Shown here one piece after another: positions 1-9,051 of a DNA stretch of 64,000 nt (position 1 is its first letter; each line of letters opens with the position of its first letter). Source of the DNA: Streptomyces canus. GTDB taxonomy: Bacteria; Actinomycetota; Actinomycetes; Streptomycetales; Streptomycetaceae. Location of the stretch: NCBI RefSeq assembly GCF_030816965.1, contig NZ_JAUSYQ010000002.1:7864001-7928000 (forward strand), read 5' to 3'. Both the position numbers and the translations under genes were made by a program. The notes under the pieces are model-generated. The model was not told the origin of the DNA and did not search any database. It saw only the letters and a list, made by a program, of their open reading frames with translations.

Positions 1-102
1 TCTCCCCCTGGGAACAGCGGCAACACCGACGGAAACCGGTTCCCGAGCGGAGGCTAGCAGGGGGAGAGGGGCACTGGCCAAGGGGCAGGAGCAAGGAATC
101 TA

Positions 103-123
103 GGGGGCGCGCAGCGCACCCCC
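103..123 (-). terminator. Hairpin downstream of mmuM
   Basis: A G5/C5 stem (103-107 with 119-123) continues inward through a GCG/CGC core around a short loop. It lies 90 bases past the stop of the minus-strand mmuM gene, so it is a plausible factor-independent terminator. There is no T-run, as is common in Streptomyces. Confidence 0.4.
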
Positions 124-153
124 AGGGGCGCGGGGAACTGCGCGAGCAACCAC
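124..153. repeat. Dispersed intergenic repeat, copy 1
   Basis: This short unit is built around GCGCGGGGAACTGCGCGA. A second copy in inverse orientation lies at about 61902-61932, where the matching core reads TCGCGCGGTTCCCCGCG. Units of this kind recur between genes in many Streptomyces genomes (recalled, not searched here). The two short CGCG arms can pair. Confidence 0.5.
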
Positions 154-213
154 AACGAAACCCGCAGTCGCAAGGCACCAGAAGCCATACGGAGAGAAGG
201 CGCACCGCCCCCG

Positions 214-1155
214 CTAACGCACCGCCCCCGAGATCCCGGAGATCGCCTCAGGCCCTACCCGGCAGCACCCCCCGATCAGCCGCGCCCCCGACTTCCGCCA
301 CCTCGTGACCTCCTCCGACGTGAACGAGGACCGTCCCTCCCAGCGGCGCGCCTCCGCGTTCCAGGACTCGCCGCTGTTGGGGTAGACCACGACCGGCTTG
401 CCGGTGACCCGCGCGGCCGTCTCGATCGCGTGGTCCACGTCCTTGGGGACACAGCAGTTGACGCCGACCGCGATGACCTCGTCCACGTCGGCGGCCAGGG
501 CGAACGCCTCCTCCAGGGGCTGGCCGGCCCGGGTGCGGTCGCCGGCGACGGAGTAGGAGAGCCAGGCCGGGACACCGAGACCACGGATGGCGCGCAGCAG
601 CGCCTGCGCCTCGTCGCTGTCGGGGATCGTCTCCAGGGCCAGGACGTCGGGCCCGGCCGCCGCGAGCACCTCGAGCCGGGGCCGGTGGAAGGCCTCCAGC
701 TCGGTCACGCTCAGGCCGTACCGGCCCCGGTACTCCGAACCGTCCGCGAGCATCGCGCCGTACGGCCCGACCGAGGCCGCCACGTACAGCGGCCGCCGGA
801 CCCCCTTCGCCCACGCCTGCCGCGTCGCCTCGCGCGCCAGCCCGACGCTCAGGGCAAGCAGTTCCGCCGCCCGCTCGCGCGCGATCCCGCGCTTGGCGAA
901 CCCCTCGAAGGTGGCCTGGTAGCTGGACGTGATCGCCACGTCCGCGCCCGCCTCGTAGTAGGCGAGATGCGCCTCGGTGATCGCCTCGGGCCGCTCCGCG
1001 AGCAGCCGCGCCGACCACAGCTCGTCGCTCAGATCGTGCCCGGCGGACTCCAGCTGGTTGGACATCCCGCCGTCGAGGACGACAGGGCCCGCCGCGAGGG
1101 TGTCGGCGAGGGGGCGGGAGAGGGCGTCGGGGACTTCCGGGGTGTCGCTGGTCAT
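214..1155 (-). CDS. mmuM: Homocysteine S-methyltransferase
   Basis: The 313-residue protein probably transfers a methyl group from S-methylmethionine (or S-adenosylmethionine) to homocysteine to make methionine. It has the pfam02574 signature: an N-terminal VLDGGMSNQLE segment, GVNCC near residue 233 and a C-terminal GGCCR. These Cys residues bind the catalytic zinc. The length is normal for MmuM. A TAGCGT hexamer sits 6 bases upstream of the ATG and no Shine-Dalgarno is obvious, so the mRNA may be leaderless. No methylmethionine permease gene lies beside it here. Confidence 0.9.
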   Translation of the reverse strand: MTSDTPEVPDALSRPLADTLAAGPVVLDGGMSNQLESAGHDLSDELWSARLLAERPEAITEAHLAYYEAGADVAITSSYQATFEGFAKRGIARERAAELLALSVGLAREATRQAWAKGVRRPLYVAASVGPYGAMLADGSEYRGRYGLSVTELEAFHRPRLEVLAAAGPDVLALETIPDSDEAQALLRAIRGLGVPAWLSYSVAGDRTRAGQPLEEAFALAADVDEVIAVGVNCCVPKDVDHAIETAARVTGKPVVVYPNSGESWNAEARRWEGRSSFTSEEVTRWRKSGARLIGGCCRVGPEAISGISGAVR

Positions 1156-1298
1156 GCCTCGACGCTAGCCGACGGGACGGGAGACGGCCGCAGCCGTCCG
1201 GTACGCGAACACCGGGACCAGCGTGTGGGCGGACAACTCAAGGCCCTCACCCGCACCAAGGACGTCACCGGACCGTGGGCGGCCTGCGCCGGCACCGA

Positions 1299-3389
1299 TC
1301 AGTGCGCCGCGTGCCGTCCGCCCTCATGTCGCTTGCCCCGCCTGCGCACGGTCGGCGGGACCACCAGCCCGCCCAGCAGACCCAGCGCCAGAATGTACGG
1401 CCACCAGCCCAGCCCCTCCGTCTCCGCTCCCGTCGTGTGGGGTGCCGCTGCCGGAGCCTTCGACGCGGTATCGGCACGGACGCCCGGCGAGGCGCTCGCC
1501 GTTGCCGCGGCCAGTACGACGTCGTTGCCGTCCCCGCCCCGATAGGTGATCCGGTACGTCGTGTCGGCGAGCTGGAGCCGCGTGCCCTCCTTCAGGCCCT
1601 TGAAGGCGCCCGTGGTCTTCGACGTGCCCTTGTTGTCCAGCACGGTGATCCGGCGGGCGGGGTCGGTGCCGACGGCCGAGAAGTCGAGCTCACCGGCAAG
1701 CCGAACCGGGCCCGTCACCTTCAACGGACCGTCTCGCAGGACCAGTTCACCCTTCGAGGTCTGCGTGTAGCGGCCGGAAACGGTGAGTCCTCCCGTGACC
1801 ACGCCCTCGTTGGTGACCGCGCCCTTCACCGAGCCCTTGCCGGACAGCGAGGAGACCACGCGAAGACCGGTCGTGCCCGCGTCCAGCCGTGCGGCCGTCG
1901 AGGTGAGCCGGATCCCCTTGCTGCGGGCGAGAGTTGCTCCGCCCCGCAGGGCGAGCGTCCCCTTGCGGACCGTCGTCGTCCCCGTGTACGTCACCGCGCT
2001 TCCGGTCAGGGTCGTCGTCGCCCCGCCCGCCTGGGTGAGGGAGCCGCTGCCGCTGATCCGGGGCAGGGTCAGGGGCTTGGTCGTGTTGTCGACGATCAGC
2101 GAGCCGTTGTTCACGAGCTTGTAGAGACCGCCGCCGGTGTAGAGCCCGCCGTCGCCCCCCGGCTTGCCGCTGCCGAGGCGGAGCACGGCGCCCTTCTCGA
2201 CCGTCGTGGAGCCGTCGTAGTACTGGACGGCCGCGAAGGTGACGTCATTGCCCTTCGTCCCCTTGATGACGATGTCACCCGCGCCGGGCGCGGACAGGGT
2301 GTCGTGGAAGCGGCCACCGCCGATGGGGGCGCCCAGGGTGACGGGTCCGTTGTAGTCGAAGGTCAGCAGGGAACGGGAGCGCGCCGCCAGCAGGTTGATG
2401 TACACCGTCTTCGCCGTGCCGGGCATGAAGATCCTGCTGGTCGTCCCGTCTCCCCACTGGACGTTCGCGCCCTTGATGTTGGTGCCGCGCTTGTTGACGT
2501 TCTTGGTGGCCGGCGTCCAGTTCAGGGCGGGGTCGCTCAGTGAGGGGTTGGTGTCACCGCCCTGGTTCGACCAGCTGTACTGGCCGGTGAGGACCACCTT
2601 GCCGCCCGGCCGGGACTGGACGTTGATGTCGCTGCCGTACTCGCGCTGGTAGAAGTCCATCCGCTGGGTGACGGTCTGGCCCAGCGGGGTGTCCACGGTC
2701 CAGGTGCCCTGGTTGAGCACCTTGCGCGCGTTGGGCAGCGAGGTCGCGTACTCGGGCCGCCCGGCGTTGGCCTGGGTGCCGTTGTCGATGACCCCGGAGA
2801 ACGGGCCTGAGGTCAGGTCCCACGTGCCCCAGAGGAAGCGTGGCTGGGTGATCAGGCCGGAGCCGCTGACGGTGCCCAGGTTGTAGGCGCTCTTCAGGGA
2901 CAGCCGCAGGGTGCCGTCGACCCGGATGTTGTCCTGGTTCAGCCGGAACGCCGGGGTGCCGTACGGGAAGTGACCGATCAGGCCTGTCGTCCCGCCGTTG
3001 CCGTACTGGAGGGTCGCTCCGCGCTCGACCGTGATCGCGGGCGGGTCCGGGCGGGTCGTGGTGACGTAGGGGTGGTTGCCGCCGAGTGTCCGCACGGACT
3101 GCCGCTGGCGGGACCGGGGCAGCGTGAAGTCGCTGTCCCTGGTCAGGATCAGCGTCCCGCTGCCGCGCACGGTGAGCGTGCCCTCGCCGCGGAACACCCC
3201 GTCGTACGTCGTCGACCCCGCGGGCACCGTGACGACGGTGTCGCCGGTCAGGGTGACGTCCCGGTCCGCGAGGACGTCGGCCGTGACGTCACGGGAACCG
3301 GCGGCCGCCGCCGGGGGAGCGGTGACCAGGAGGGCGGCCGCCGCCAGGGCTCCGGCCGCGGCTGCTGTCTTGTGGAAATGGCTGCGCAC
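1299..3389 (-). CDS. Exported beta-strand-repeat (PATR-like) surface protein
   Basis: I start this 696-residue protein at the GTG at 3389, because it gives a clean Sec signal peptide (basic start, Ala/Leu core, PPAAAAG). The mature part repeats short beta-rich units with G-S/T-G-T-L turns, like the autotransporter-associated beta-strand repeat family. This predicts a right-handed beta-helix, the fold of many pectinolytic proteins. The C-terminus has a hydrophobic helix (WWPYILALGLLGGLVV) followed by a basic tail, so the protein should stay cell-anchored. It is divergent from a GH43 gene, which suggests cell-surface binding or cleavage of plant polysaccharide. No catalytic residues can be assigned. 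The open frame extends further upstream, but without signal-peptide logic. Confidence 0.75.
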   Translation of the reverse strand: MRSHFHKTAAAAGALAAAALLVTAPPAAAAGSRDVTADVLADRDVTLTGDTVVTVPAGSTTYDGVFRGEGTLTVRGSGTLILTRDSDFTLPRSRQRQSVRTLGGNHPYVTTTRPDPPAITVERGATLQYGNGGTTGLIGHFPYGTPAFRLNQDNIRVDGTLRLSLKSAYNLGTVSGSGLITQPRFLWGTWDLTSGPFSGVIDNGTQANAGRPEYATSLPNARKVLNQGTWTVDTPLGQTVTQRMDFYQREYGSDINVQSRPGGKVVLTGQYSWSNQGGDTNPSLSDPALNWTPATKNVNKRGTNIKGANVQWGDGTTSRIFMPGTAKTVYINLLAARSRSLLTFDYNGPVTLGAPIGGGRFHDTLSAPGAGDIVIKGTKGNDVTFAAVQYYDGSTTVEKGAVLRLGSGKPGGDGGLYTGGGLYKLVNNGSLIVDNTTKPLTLPRISGSGSLTQAGGATTTLTGSAVTYTGTTTVRKGTLALRGGATLARSKGIRLTSTAARLDAGTTGLRVVSSLSGKGSVKGAVTNEGVVTGGLTVSGRYTQTSKGELVLRDGPLKVTGPVRLAGELDFSAVGTDPARRITVLDNKGTSKTTGAFKGLKEGTRLQLADTTYRITYRGGDGNDVVLAAATASASPGVRADTASKAPAAAPHTTGAETEGLGWWPYILALGLLGGLVVPPTVRRRGKRHEGGRHAAH

Positions 3390-3438
3390 ATGACCGGAGA
3401 CGGGCGAGGCGCGGGCCGATAACAGAAAACCGAAAACA

Positions 3439-3450
3439 GAAAGCGCCTTC
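3439..3450. promoter_or_regulatory. Putative operator GAAAGCGCCTTC
   Basis: This is one base away from the palindrome GAAAGCGCTTTC. Related sequences occur in the other divergent gap of this cluster (7818-7833 and 7876-7887). The central CG and A/T-rich flanks fit a LacI-family site. It sits 50 bases upstream of the PATR-like gene. Confidence 0.4.
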
Positions 3451-3520
3451 TTTTGGTCTCGTCCGACCCGTTGACCTCCGGGTTCCCCAGCCTTACCTTT
3501 CGGCTGTTCGCAATAACAAC

Positions 3521-3544
3521 AGATGTTCTCAATATCGAACATCT
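3521..3544. promoter_or_regulatory. Putative operator, 8-bp inverted repeat
   Basis: AGATGTTC and GAACATCT form a perfect inverted repeat with an 8-base A/T-rich spacer, in the gap between the divergent PATR-like and GH43 genes. It ends 34 bases before the GH43 ATG. It is a good candidate for control of both genes, though the protein family that binds it is not known from sequence alone. Confidence 0.5.
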
Positions 3545-3578
3545 CTCTCAGGACACCCCCCTCCGAGAGGCAGTCCGT

Positions 3579-4655
3579 ATGAGCCGCGCCGCCGACGTCC
3601 CCCACCGACGACTGCTGCTGAAAGGTGCCCTGGCCGCGGGCGCCCTGGCCGCGACCCCCGCAGTCGCCGAAGCCGCCCCGCGCCCGAAGAAGGCCGCCCC
3701 CTTCGTGAACCCGCTCGTCCGCAACCGCGCGGACCCGTACATCCACCGTCACTCCGACGGCTACTACTACTTCACGGCCACCGCCCCCGAGTACGACCGC
3801 ATCATCCTGCGCCGCTCCCGCACCCTGCGCGGCCTCGCGACCGCCGACGAGTCCGTCATCTGGACCAAGCACCCGACCGGGGTCATGGGCGCCCACATCT
3901 GGGCGCCGGAGATCCACCGCGTCGGCGGCAAGTGGTACATCTACTTCGCCTCCGCGCCCGCCGAGAGCGTGTGGGACATCCGTATCTGGGTCCTGGAGAA
4001 CGCCAACCCGAACCCCTTCAAGGGGACTTGGGTGGAACGAGGCCAGATCAGGACCGCCTGGGAGACCTTCTCCCTGGACGCCACCACCTTCACCCACCGC
4101 GGCAGCCGCTATCTCGCCTGGGCCCAGCACGAGCCCGGCCTGGACAACAACACCGGCATCTTCCTGTCGAGGATGGCGAACCCGTGGACCCTGACGGGTC
4201 CTCAGATCAGGCTCTCCACCCCGGAGTACGACTGGGAGTGCATCGGCTACAAGGTCAACGAGGGCCCCTCCGTCATCGCCCGCAACGGCCGGCTCTTCAT
4301 GTCGTACTCGGCGAGCGCGACCGACTGGCACTACTGCATGGGCCTGCTGACGGTCGACGCGGACGCCGACCTCATGAACCCGGCGAGCTGGTCCAAGTCA
4401 CCGACCCCCGTCTTCACCAGCAACGACACCACCAGGCAGTACGGCCCGGGCCACAACTGCTTCACCGTCGCCGAGGACGGTCGCAGTGACGTCCTCGTCT
4501 ATCACGCCCGCCAGTACAAGGAGATCGTCGGCGACCCGCTGAACGACCCCAACCGCCACACCCGCGTCCAGAAGCTCGGCTGGCACGCGGACGGCACCCC
4601 GAACTTCGGCATACCGGTGGCGGACACCGCCACGGACACGGAGGTTGCGTCGTGA
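3579..4655 (+). CDS. Exported GH43 exo-alpha-1,5-L-arabinofuranosidase (GH43_26-like)
   Basis: The 358-residue secreted glycosidase probably removes arabinose from the ends of 1,5-linked arabinan. The N-terminus is Tat-like (HRRLLLKGALAAGALAA). Catalytic positions of the five-bladed propeller are visible: base Asp in NRADPYIH, modulator Asp in SLDATTF, acid Glu in NEGPSV. The overall pattern resembles the Streptomyces avermitilis Araf43A type. The ATG at 3579 follows GAGAGG and leads directly into the signal peptide, so I prefer it to starts further upstream. Its stop overlaps the GTG of the next GH43 gene by four bases, indicating translational coupling. Confidence 0.85.
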   Translation: MSRAADVPHRRLLLKGALAAGALAATPAVAEAAPRPKKAAPFVNPLVRNRADPYIHRHSDGYYYFTATAPEYDRIILRRSRTLRGLATADESVIWTKHPTGVMGAHIWAPEIHRVGGKWYIYFASAPAESVWDIRIWVLENANPNPFKGTWVERGQIRTAWETFSLDATTFTHRGSRYLAWAQHEPGLDNNTGIFLSRMANPWTLTGPQIRLSTPEYDWECIGYKVNEGPSVIARNGRLFMSYSASATDWHYCMGLLTVDADADLMNPASWSKSPTPVFTSNDTTRQYGPGHNCFTVAEDGRSDVLVYHARQYKEIVGDPLNDPNRHTRVQKLGWHADGTPNFGIPVADTATDTEVAS

Positions 4656-6061
4656 GGCGTGCTTACGCGGTACTGCTCGCCCTGTGTCTGGCCCTGGCCG
4701 GCGCCCTGGCGACCGCCGGACCGGCCCAGGCCGCTCCGCTGACGATCCCCAACGGCGTCCAGTTCACGGACACCTCGGGCAACGCCCTGCACGCCCACGG
4801 CGGCGGGGTCATCAAGGTCGGCTCCTACTACTACTGGTTCGGCGAGGACCGCAACTCCGACAACACCTTCCGGTACGTGGACGCCTACCGCTCCACCGAC
4901 CTGAAGAACTGGGAGTTCAGGAACCACGTCCTGACCCAGTCCAGCGCCTCGGAGCTCGCCACCGCCTACATCGAGCGGTCCAAGGTCGTCTACAACGCGT
5001 CCACCGGCAAGTTCGTGATGTGGATGCACAAGGAGAACGGCACCGACTACAGCGAGGCCCGCGCCGCCGTCGCCGTCTCCTCCACGGTCGACGGGAGCTA
5101 CACCTACCAGGGCAGCTTCCGCCCGCTGGGCGACAACATGTCCCGCGACATCACGACGTTCGTCGACACCGACGGCACCGGCTACATGGTCTCGGCGGCC
5201 AACGAGAACTACGACCTGCACATCTACAAACTCACCGCCGACTACACCGGCATCGCCGCTCTGGTCGCCAACCCGTGGGTGGGCGGACACCGCGAGGCCC
5301 CGGCCCTGTTCAAGCGGGGCGGCGTCTACTTCATGCTGACGTCGGGCGCCACCGGCTGGAGCGCCAACCAGCAGCAGTACGCCACCGCCACCTCCCTCGC
5401 CGGACCGTGGACCTCGATGGCGAACGTCGGTGACTCAACAACCTACAACTCGCAGACCGCGTACGTCCTTCCGGTGCAGGGCACTTCGGGCACCTCGTAC
5501 CTCTACATGGGCGACCGCTGGGGCAACTCCTTCGGCGGGACCGTCAACGACTCCCGGTACGTGTGGCTGCCGTTGACCTTCCCCACCTCCACCACGATGT
5601 CCATGTCCTGGTACCCCCAGATCACGATCGACGCGGCGGCCGGGACGATCAGCGGCACGAGCGCCACGTACAACACGCTGGTCTCCCGCAACAGCGGCAA
5701 GTGCGCGGACGTGGCCAGTCAGTCGCTGTGGCAGGGCATCGCGATCAGCCAGTACACCTGCAACAGCGGTGCCAACCAGAAGTGGTGGTTCAAGGACCTC
5801 GGCACCGGCTACTACCAGCTGGTCGGCCGCGGCAGCTCCCTGTGCCTCCAGGAGAACGCCACCAACGTCACCCAGGAGAACTGCGGCAGCGCGACCACCC
5901 AGCAGTGGTCGGTGGTCACTTCGGGCTCGTACGTGAACATCAAGGCCAGGTCCACCGGCGAGTGCCTGGACGTGAACGGCGCGTCCACCGCCAACTCCGC
6001 AGCGATCATCACGTACGCGTGCAGCGGAGCGACCAACCAGCAGTGGACGCGCGGGACCTGA
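4652..6061 (+). CDS. Exported GH43 exo-beta-1,3-galactanase-like enzyme with CBM13
   Basis: The 469-residue protein has a Sec signal peptide (residues 1-27, ending AQA), a GH43 propeller (about 30-335) and a ricin-type beta-trefoil CBM13 (about 345-469) with repeated QxW units. Segments such as HAHGGG, WFGEDRN and NMSRDITTF match GH43 subfamily 24, the exo-beta-1,3-galactanases that cut the backbone of type II arabinogalactan. The substrate is inferred from that resemblance. It starts at a GTG inside the stop of the preceding arabinofuranosidase, so both enzymes should be made together. It converges with the PL4 gene, with two bases between their stops. Confidence 0.8.
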   Translation: MRRAYAVLLALCLALAGALATAGPAQAAPLTIPNGVQFTDTSGNALHAHGGGVIKVGSYYYWFGEDRNSDNTFRYVDAYRSTDLKNWEFRNHVLTQSSASELATAYIERSKVVYNASTGKFVMWMHKENGTDYSEARAAVAVSSTVDGSYTYQGSFRPLGDNMSRDITTFVDTDGTGYMVSAANENYDLHIYKLTADYTGIAALVANPWVGGHREAPALFKRGGVYFMLTSGATGWSANQQQYATATSLAGPWTSMANVGDSTTYNSQTAYVLPVQGTSGTSYLYMGDRWGNSFGGTVNDSRYVWLPLTFPTSTTMSMSWYPQITIDAAAGTISGTSATYNTLVSRNSGKCADVASQSLWQGIAISQYTCNSGANQKWWFKDLGTGYYQLVGRGSSLCLQENATNVTQENCGSATTQQWSVVTSGSYVNIKARSTGECLDVNGASTANSAAIITYACSGATNQQWTRGT

Positions 6062-6063
6062 CG

Positions 6064-7746
6064 TCAGGCCAGCAGATCGATCGCGTCGATCGACGTGCCC
6101 GCACTGAGGAAGGACGTCGACCCCGAACCGCTCGCCACGTAGATCTTCAGCGTGTTGTAGGCGCTGGTGTCCGTCAGCCAGGCGGACGCCGGCACGCTGT
6201 AGGTGAACGTGTAGTTGTTGCCCCGGTACGAGCCCACGGTCAGCGACCGGGTGCTCGGCTGGGTGGGCGGGGAGGGGACGGCGGAGGTCCAGGTGTCGTT
6301 GACGACGACCTGCGGGCGGCCGTTGGCGTAGGCCGTCGTCACACCGATGCGCAGGGTGTGCGCGGCGGCGGCCTGCGCGGCCGTCAGCTTGAAGTAGACG
6401 ATGATTCCGCTGTTGACGTCCTTCCACAGGTAGCAGGGGAAGCCCGAGGTCTCGGTGCCGCTGCCGATGACGACGTTGCCGGTCCAGGAGGAGGCGCGGA
6501 CGTCGGACGGATGGGCGTACGTCATCAGGTCGGCGTTCTTGAAGCCGCCGGGCGTGCCGTCCCAGTTGTTGATGCGCCAGATCGCGCTCGCGTTGCCCGG
6601 ATCGTTCGAGGAAGGGATCGCTATGGAGTTCAGGGTGGTCGTGCCGCCCGCGCTGACGCTCACCGAGCCGGTGTAGACGGCGAGTTCACCCTTGAAGACG
6701 GTCAGCGTGTACGTCCCCGGCAGCACACCCCCGATGGAGAAGTAGCCGTCCGACGACCGCGCCGAACCCCAGTACTGGGCAGCGGAGTTGGCGAGTCCGA
6801 CCGTGTAGGTGTACGCCGTGTTCCGGCCCGTGATGCCGACGCCGGCGACCTTGCCCCGGCCGCTCGCGGGGACGTAGCCCGAGATGCCGAGCGAGTCCGC
6901 CCACGAGGTGGTGAGGGTGCCCGGGTACAGCGCGGAGGAGGGGGCGCCGCCGTCGGTGAAGGCGATGACGTAGGGGCCCTGGAGGCCGAAGCGCTGGGCC
7001 TCCGTCTGGTTCTCGCCGTAGTACAGGATCTCGTACAGGCCGCCGCCGTCCGCGCTCTGGTGGCGCAGGAGGGAGCGGTAGAACGGGCCGCCGGAGGCCT
7101 TCTCGTGGTTGGAGCGCACGATGTACAGACCAACGCTGCCGGTGGTCCAGCCGACGTAGTTGTAGTCGATGACCCGCGCCTTCGCGTAGTGCTTGGAGCG
7201 GGTCTGGCCGTCGGACTTCGCGAAGACGTCGGAGGCCTCGATGGTGGTGGGCGCGTAGGTGTACGAGTCGGGCTCGTCGTTGAGGAACTTGCCCGCGTTG
7301 ACGCGCAGGATGTAGCGGGTCGCCGAGACCGAGGCGTCGGCCTTGTTGGTCCACAGGTACACGTTGTTCTCGCCGCTGCGGGCCGCGTAGTAGTGCTTCA
7401 GCGTGCCGTAGGCGACCGAGATCAGGATCGTCGTACCGGACTGCTTGATGCTCACGGTGGACGTGCCGAGCCCGGACTCGATGTGCGAGTTCTTGCCGCC
7501 GTAGCCCTGGTACTGCGTGCCCTTGTAGACCAGCGAGGTCAGGTCGCCGTTGGTCTTGCTGACCTTGAAGACGAGGCTGGCGCCGGTGTCGACGACGTAG
7601 TTGGAGCCGTCGTCGCTCCAGCCGAAGCTCGCGGCGGACGCGGTCTCCGCGAGCGGCCCGGCGAGCGCGGCCGTCCCTGCGGCGGCCGCGGTGCCGAGGA
7701 CGAAGGTACGGCGTCCGACCGGTCTGTTCACGGTGGATTCGGACAT
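6064..7746 (-). CDS. Exported rhamnogalacturonan lyase, PL4
   Basis: The 560-residue protein probably cleaves rhamnogalacturonan I by beta-elimination. It has a Tat-like signal (GRRTFVLGTAAAAGTAALAG), a beta-sandwich catalytic domain starting with ASFGWSDDG, an fn3-like middle domain and a C-terminal CBM-like sandwich, the usual PL4 three-domain order and length. The ATG at 7746 has a strong GGAGGAGG upstream. The gene is divergent from the acetylesterase that would deacetylate the same polymer, and candidate LacI-type operators lie in the shared gap. Confidence 0.85.
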   Translation of the reverse strand: MSESTVNRPVGRRTFVLGTAAAAGTAALAGPLAETASAASFGWSDDGSNYVVDTGASLVFKVSKTNGDLTSLVYKGTQYQGYGGKNSHIESGLGTSTVSIKQSGTTILISVAYGTLKHYYAARSGENNVYLWTNKADASVSATRYILRVNAGKFLNDEPDSYTYAPTTIEASDVFAKSDGQTRSKHYAKARVIDYNYVGWTTGSVGLYIVRSNHEKASGGPFYRSLLRHQSADGGGLYEILYYGENQTEAQRFGLQGPYVIAFTDGGAPSSALYPGTLTTSWADSLGISGYVPASGRGKVAGVGITGRNTAYTYTVGLANSAAQYWGSARSSDGYFSIGGVLPGTYTLTVFKGELAVYTGSVSVSAGGTTTLNSIAIPSSNDPGNASAIWRINNWDGTPGGFKNADLMTYAHPSDVRASSWTGNVVIGSGTETSGFPCYLWKDVNSGIIVYFKLTAAQAAAAHTLRIGVTTAYANGRPQVVVNDTWTSAVPSPPTQPSTRSLTVGSYRGNNYTFTYSVPASAWLTDTSAYNTLKIYVASGSGSTSFLSAGTSIDAIDLLA

Positions 7747-7817
7747 GTGGGGGTGCCTCCTCCGGGAGGTGTGGGGGTGGTGCGGGTGCTTTGGAGAGTG
7801 ACAGTTGAATCGATTTC

Positions 7818-7833
7818 GCGAAAGGGCTTTCGC
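7818..7833. promoter_or_regulatory. Putative operator, 7-bp inverted repeat
   Basis: GCGAAAG and CTTTCGC are perfectly inverted around GG, within the PL4/acetylesterase divergent gap. The arms resemble the GAAAGCGC motif at 3439 and 7876, which suggests one shared regulator. Confidence 0.4.
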
Positions 7834-7875
7834 TCGCTGGAAGTTGGCAATCTTGTGAAAACGGTCCAAGGTCTA

Positions 7876-7887
7876 GAAAGCGCTTGC
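7876..7887. promoter_or_regulatory. Putative operator GAAAGCGCTTGC
   Basis: This near-palindrome with an AAGCGCTT core lies 55 bases before the acetylesterase ATG. It is the closest copy in the window to the GAAAGCGCTTTC consensus I propose for this cell-wall gene set. Confidence 0.4.
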
Positions 7888-7941
7888 AGATGGCGGTACG
7901 GTCCGGCGCCAGGTGTTGTCCCCCTGACGGAGGAACCACGA

Positions 7942-8982
7942 ATGAGACGTTTCAACCTCGCCGTCCTCGCGGCGGTGGCGCTGGCCTCGGGCCTGACGGC
8001 CGTACCGGCGCAGGCGCATGCCGGCCGCCCCCTCGGCATGGAGAACTGCACCGCGGCCGGCTGCCACTTCGACGTCCCGCCGGGCACGTACGACGTGAAG
8101 GTGCTGCTCGGTGGTGACGCGGAGTCGCACACCGCGATCAGCGGCGAGACCCGGCGTTCCCTGCTGCCGGAGACGGCGGTCGCGGCCGGCGAACGGGCCT
8201 CCCGCAGCTTCACCGTGAACGTCCGCACCCCGGAGGGCGAGCCCACCGGCCCCGACGGCACGCCCGGCCTGGACCTCGCCCTGGGCGGCTCGGCCCCCGC
8301 GCTCGCCGGCATCGAGGTCACCCCCGCCCGGCACGCGCGCCAGATCTTCCTGGTCGGCGACTCCACGGTCTGCGACCAGCCCGGCGACCCGTACTCCGGC
8401 TGGGGCCAGCAACTGCCCCAGTACCTGCGCAAGGGCGTGTCCGTGGCCAACTACGCCGACTCCGGCGAGAGCACGGTGACGTATCTGTCCGAGCCGCGCC
8501 TGTGGGCCACGGTCCAGCCGCTGATCCGCCACGGAGACCTCGTCCTGATCCAGCTCGCCCACAACGACAAGACGACGGACGAGGCGACGTACCGGGCGAA
8601 CCTGGAGACTCTGGTCGCGGGTGTGAGGGAGAAAGGCGGGAACCCTGTCCTCGTGACGCCCATCGTGCGACGCTGGTTCAACTCGGACGGCACGCTGAAC
8701 AACGGGACGGCCCTGCTGGTCAACGGCCTCGGGGTGGACCATCCCGCGGTGATCCGCTCGGTGGCCGCAGCAGAGGACGTCCCGCTGATCGACCTGACGG
8801 CGAAGACGAAGACGCTGGTGGAGTCCTTGGGAGTGGAGGGCTCGAAGGCGATCTACCTCTACAACGAGAAAAGGGACAACACCCACACCTCCGTACACGG
8901 CGCCACCGTGTACGCGGGCCTGGTCCGCGACGAACTGGTCGCACAGGGGCTGGTGCCCGCAGGGCTGGTGCGGGTGGGATAG
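7942..8982 (+). CDS. Exported SGNH/CE12 rhamnogalacturonan acetylesterase
   Basis: The 346-residue protein probably removes acetyl groups from rhamnogalacturonan so that PL4 can act. After a Sec signal (to AQAHA) there is a beta-rich domain of about 110 residues, then an SGNH hydrolase core. The nucleophile motif is GDSTVCD, the block III-like motif is LAHNDK and the Asp/His block is DNTHTSVHG. This is the CE12 pattern. The ATG has GGAGG 9 bases upstream, which fixes the start. The DUF2264 gene follows in the same direction after a gap of about 70 bases, so co-transcription is likely. Confidence 0.85.
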   Translation: MRRFNLAVLAAVALASGLTAVPAQAHAGRPLGMENCTAAGCHFDVPPGTYDVKVLLGGDAESHTAISGETRRSLLPETAVAAGERASRSFTVNVRTPEGEPTGPDGTPGLDLALGGSAPALAGIEVTPARHARQIFLVGDSTVCDQPGDPYSGWGQQLPQYLRKGVSVANYADSGESTVTYLSEPRLWATVQPLIRHGDLVLIQLAHNDKTTDEATYRANLETLVAGVREKGGNPVLVTPIVRRWFNSDGTLNNGTALLVNGLGVDHPAVIRSVAAAEDVPLIDLTAKTKTLVESLGVEGSKAIYLYNEKRDNTHTSVHGATVYAGLVRDELVAQGLVPAGLVRVG

Positions 8983-9051
8983 ACGCCTGGGGCGTCCCGA
9001 CCGGAACCGGGGCGCCCCAGGTCTGTGATGTGAGCCGAAGAAAGAGAACCG

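Noticed and set aside
5563..7941. Long upstream extension of the CE12 acetylesterase frame
   Set aside because: It runs antisense through the PL4 gene. The signal peptide and GGAGG fix the start at 7942.
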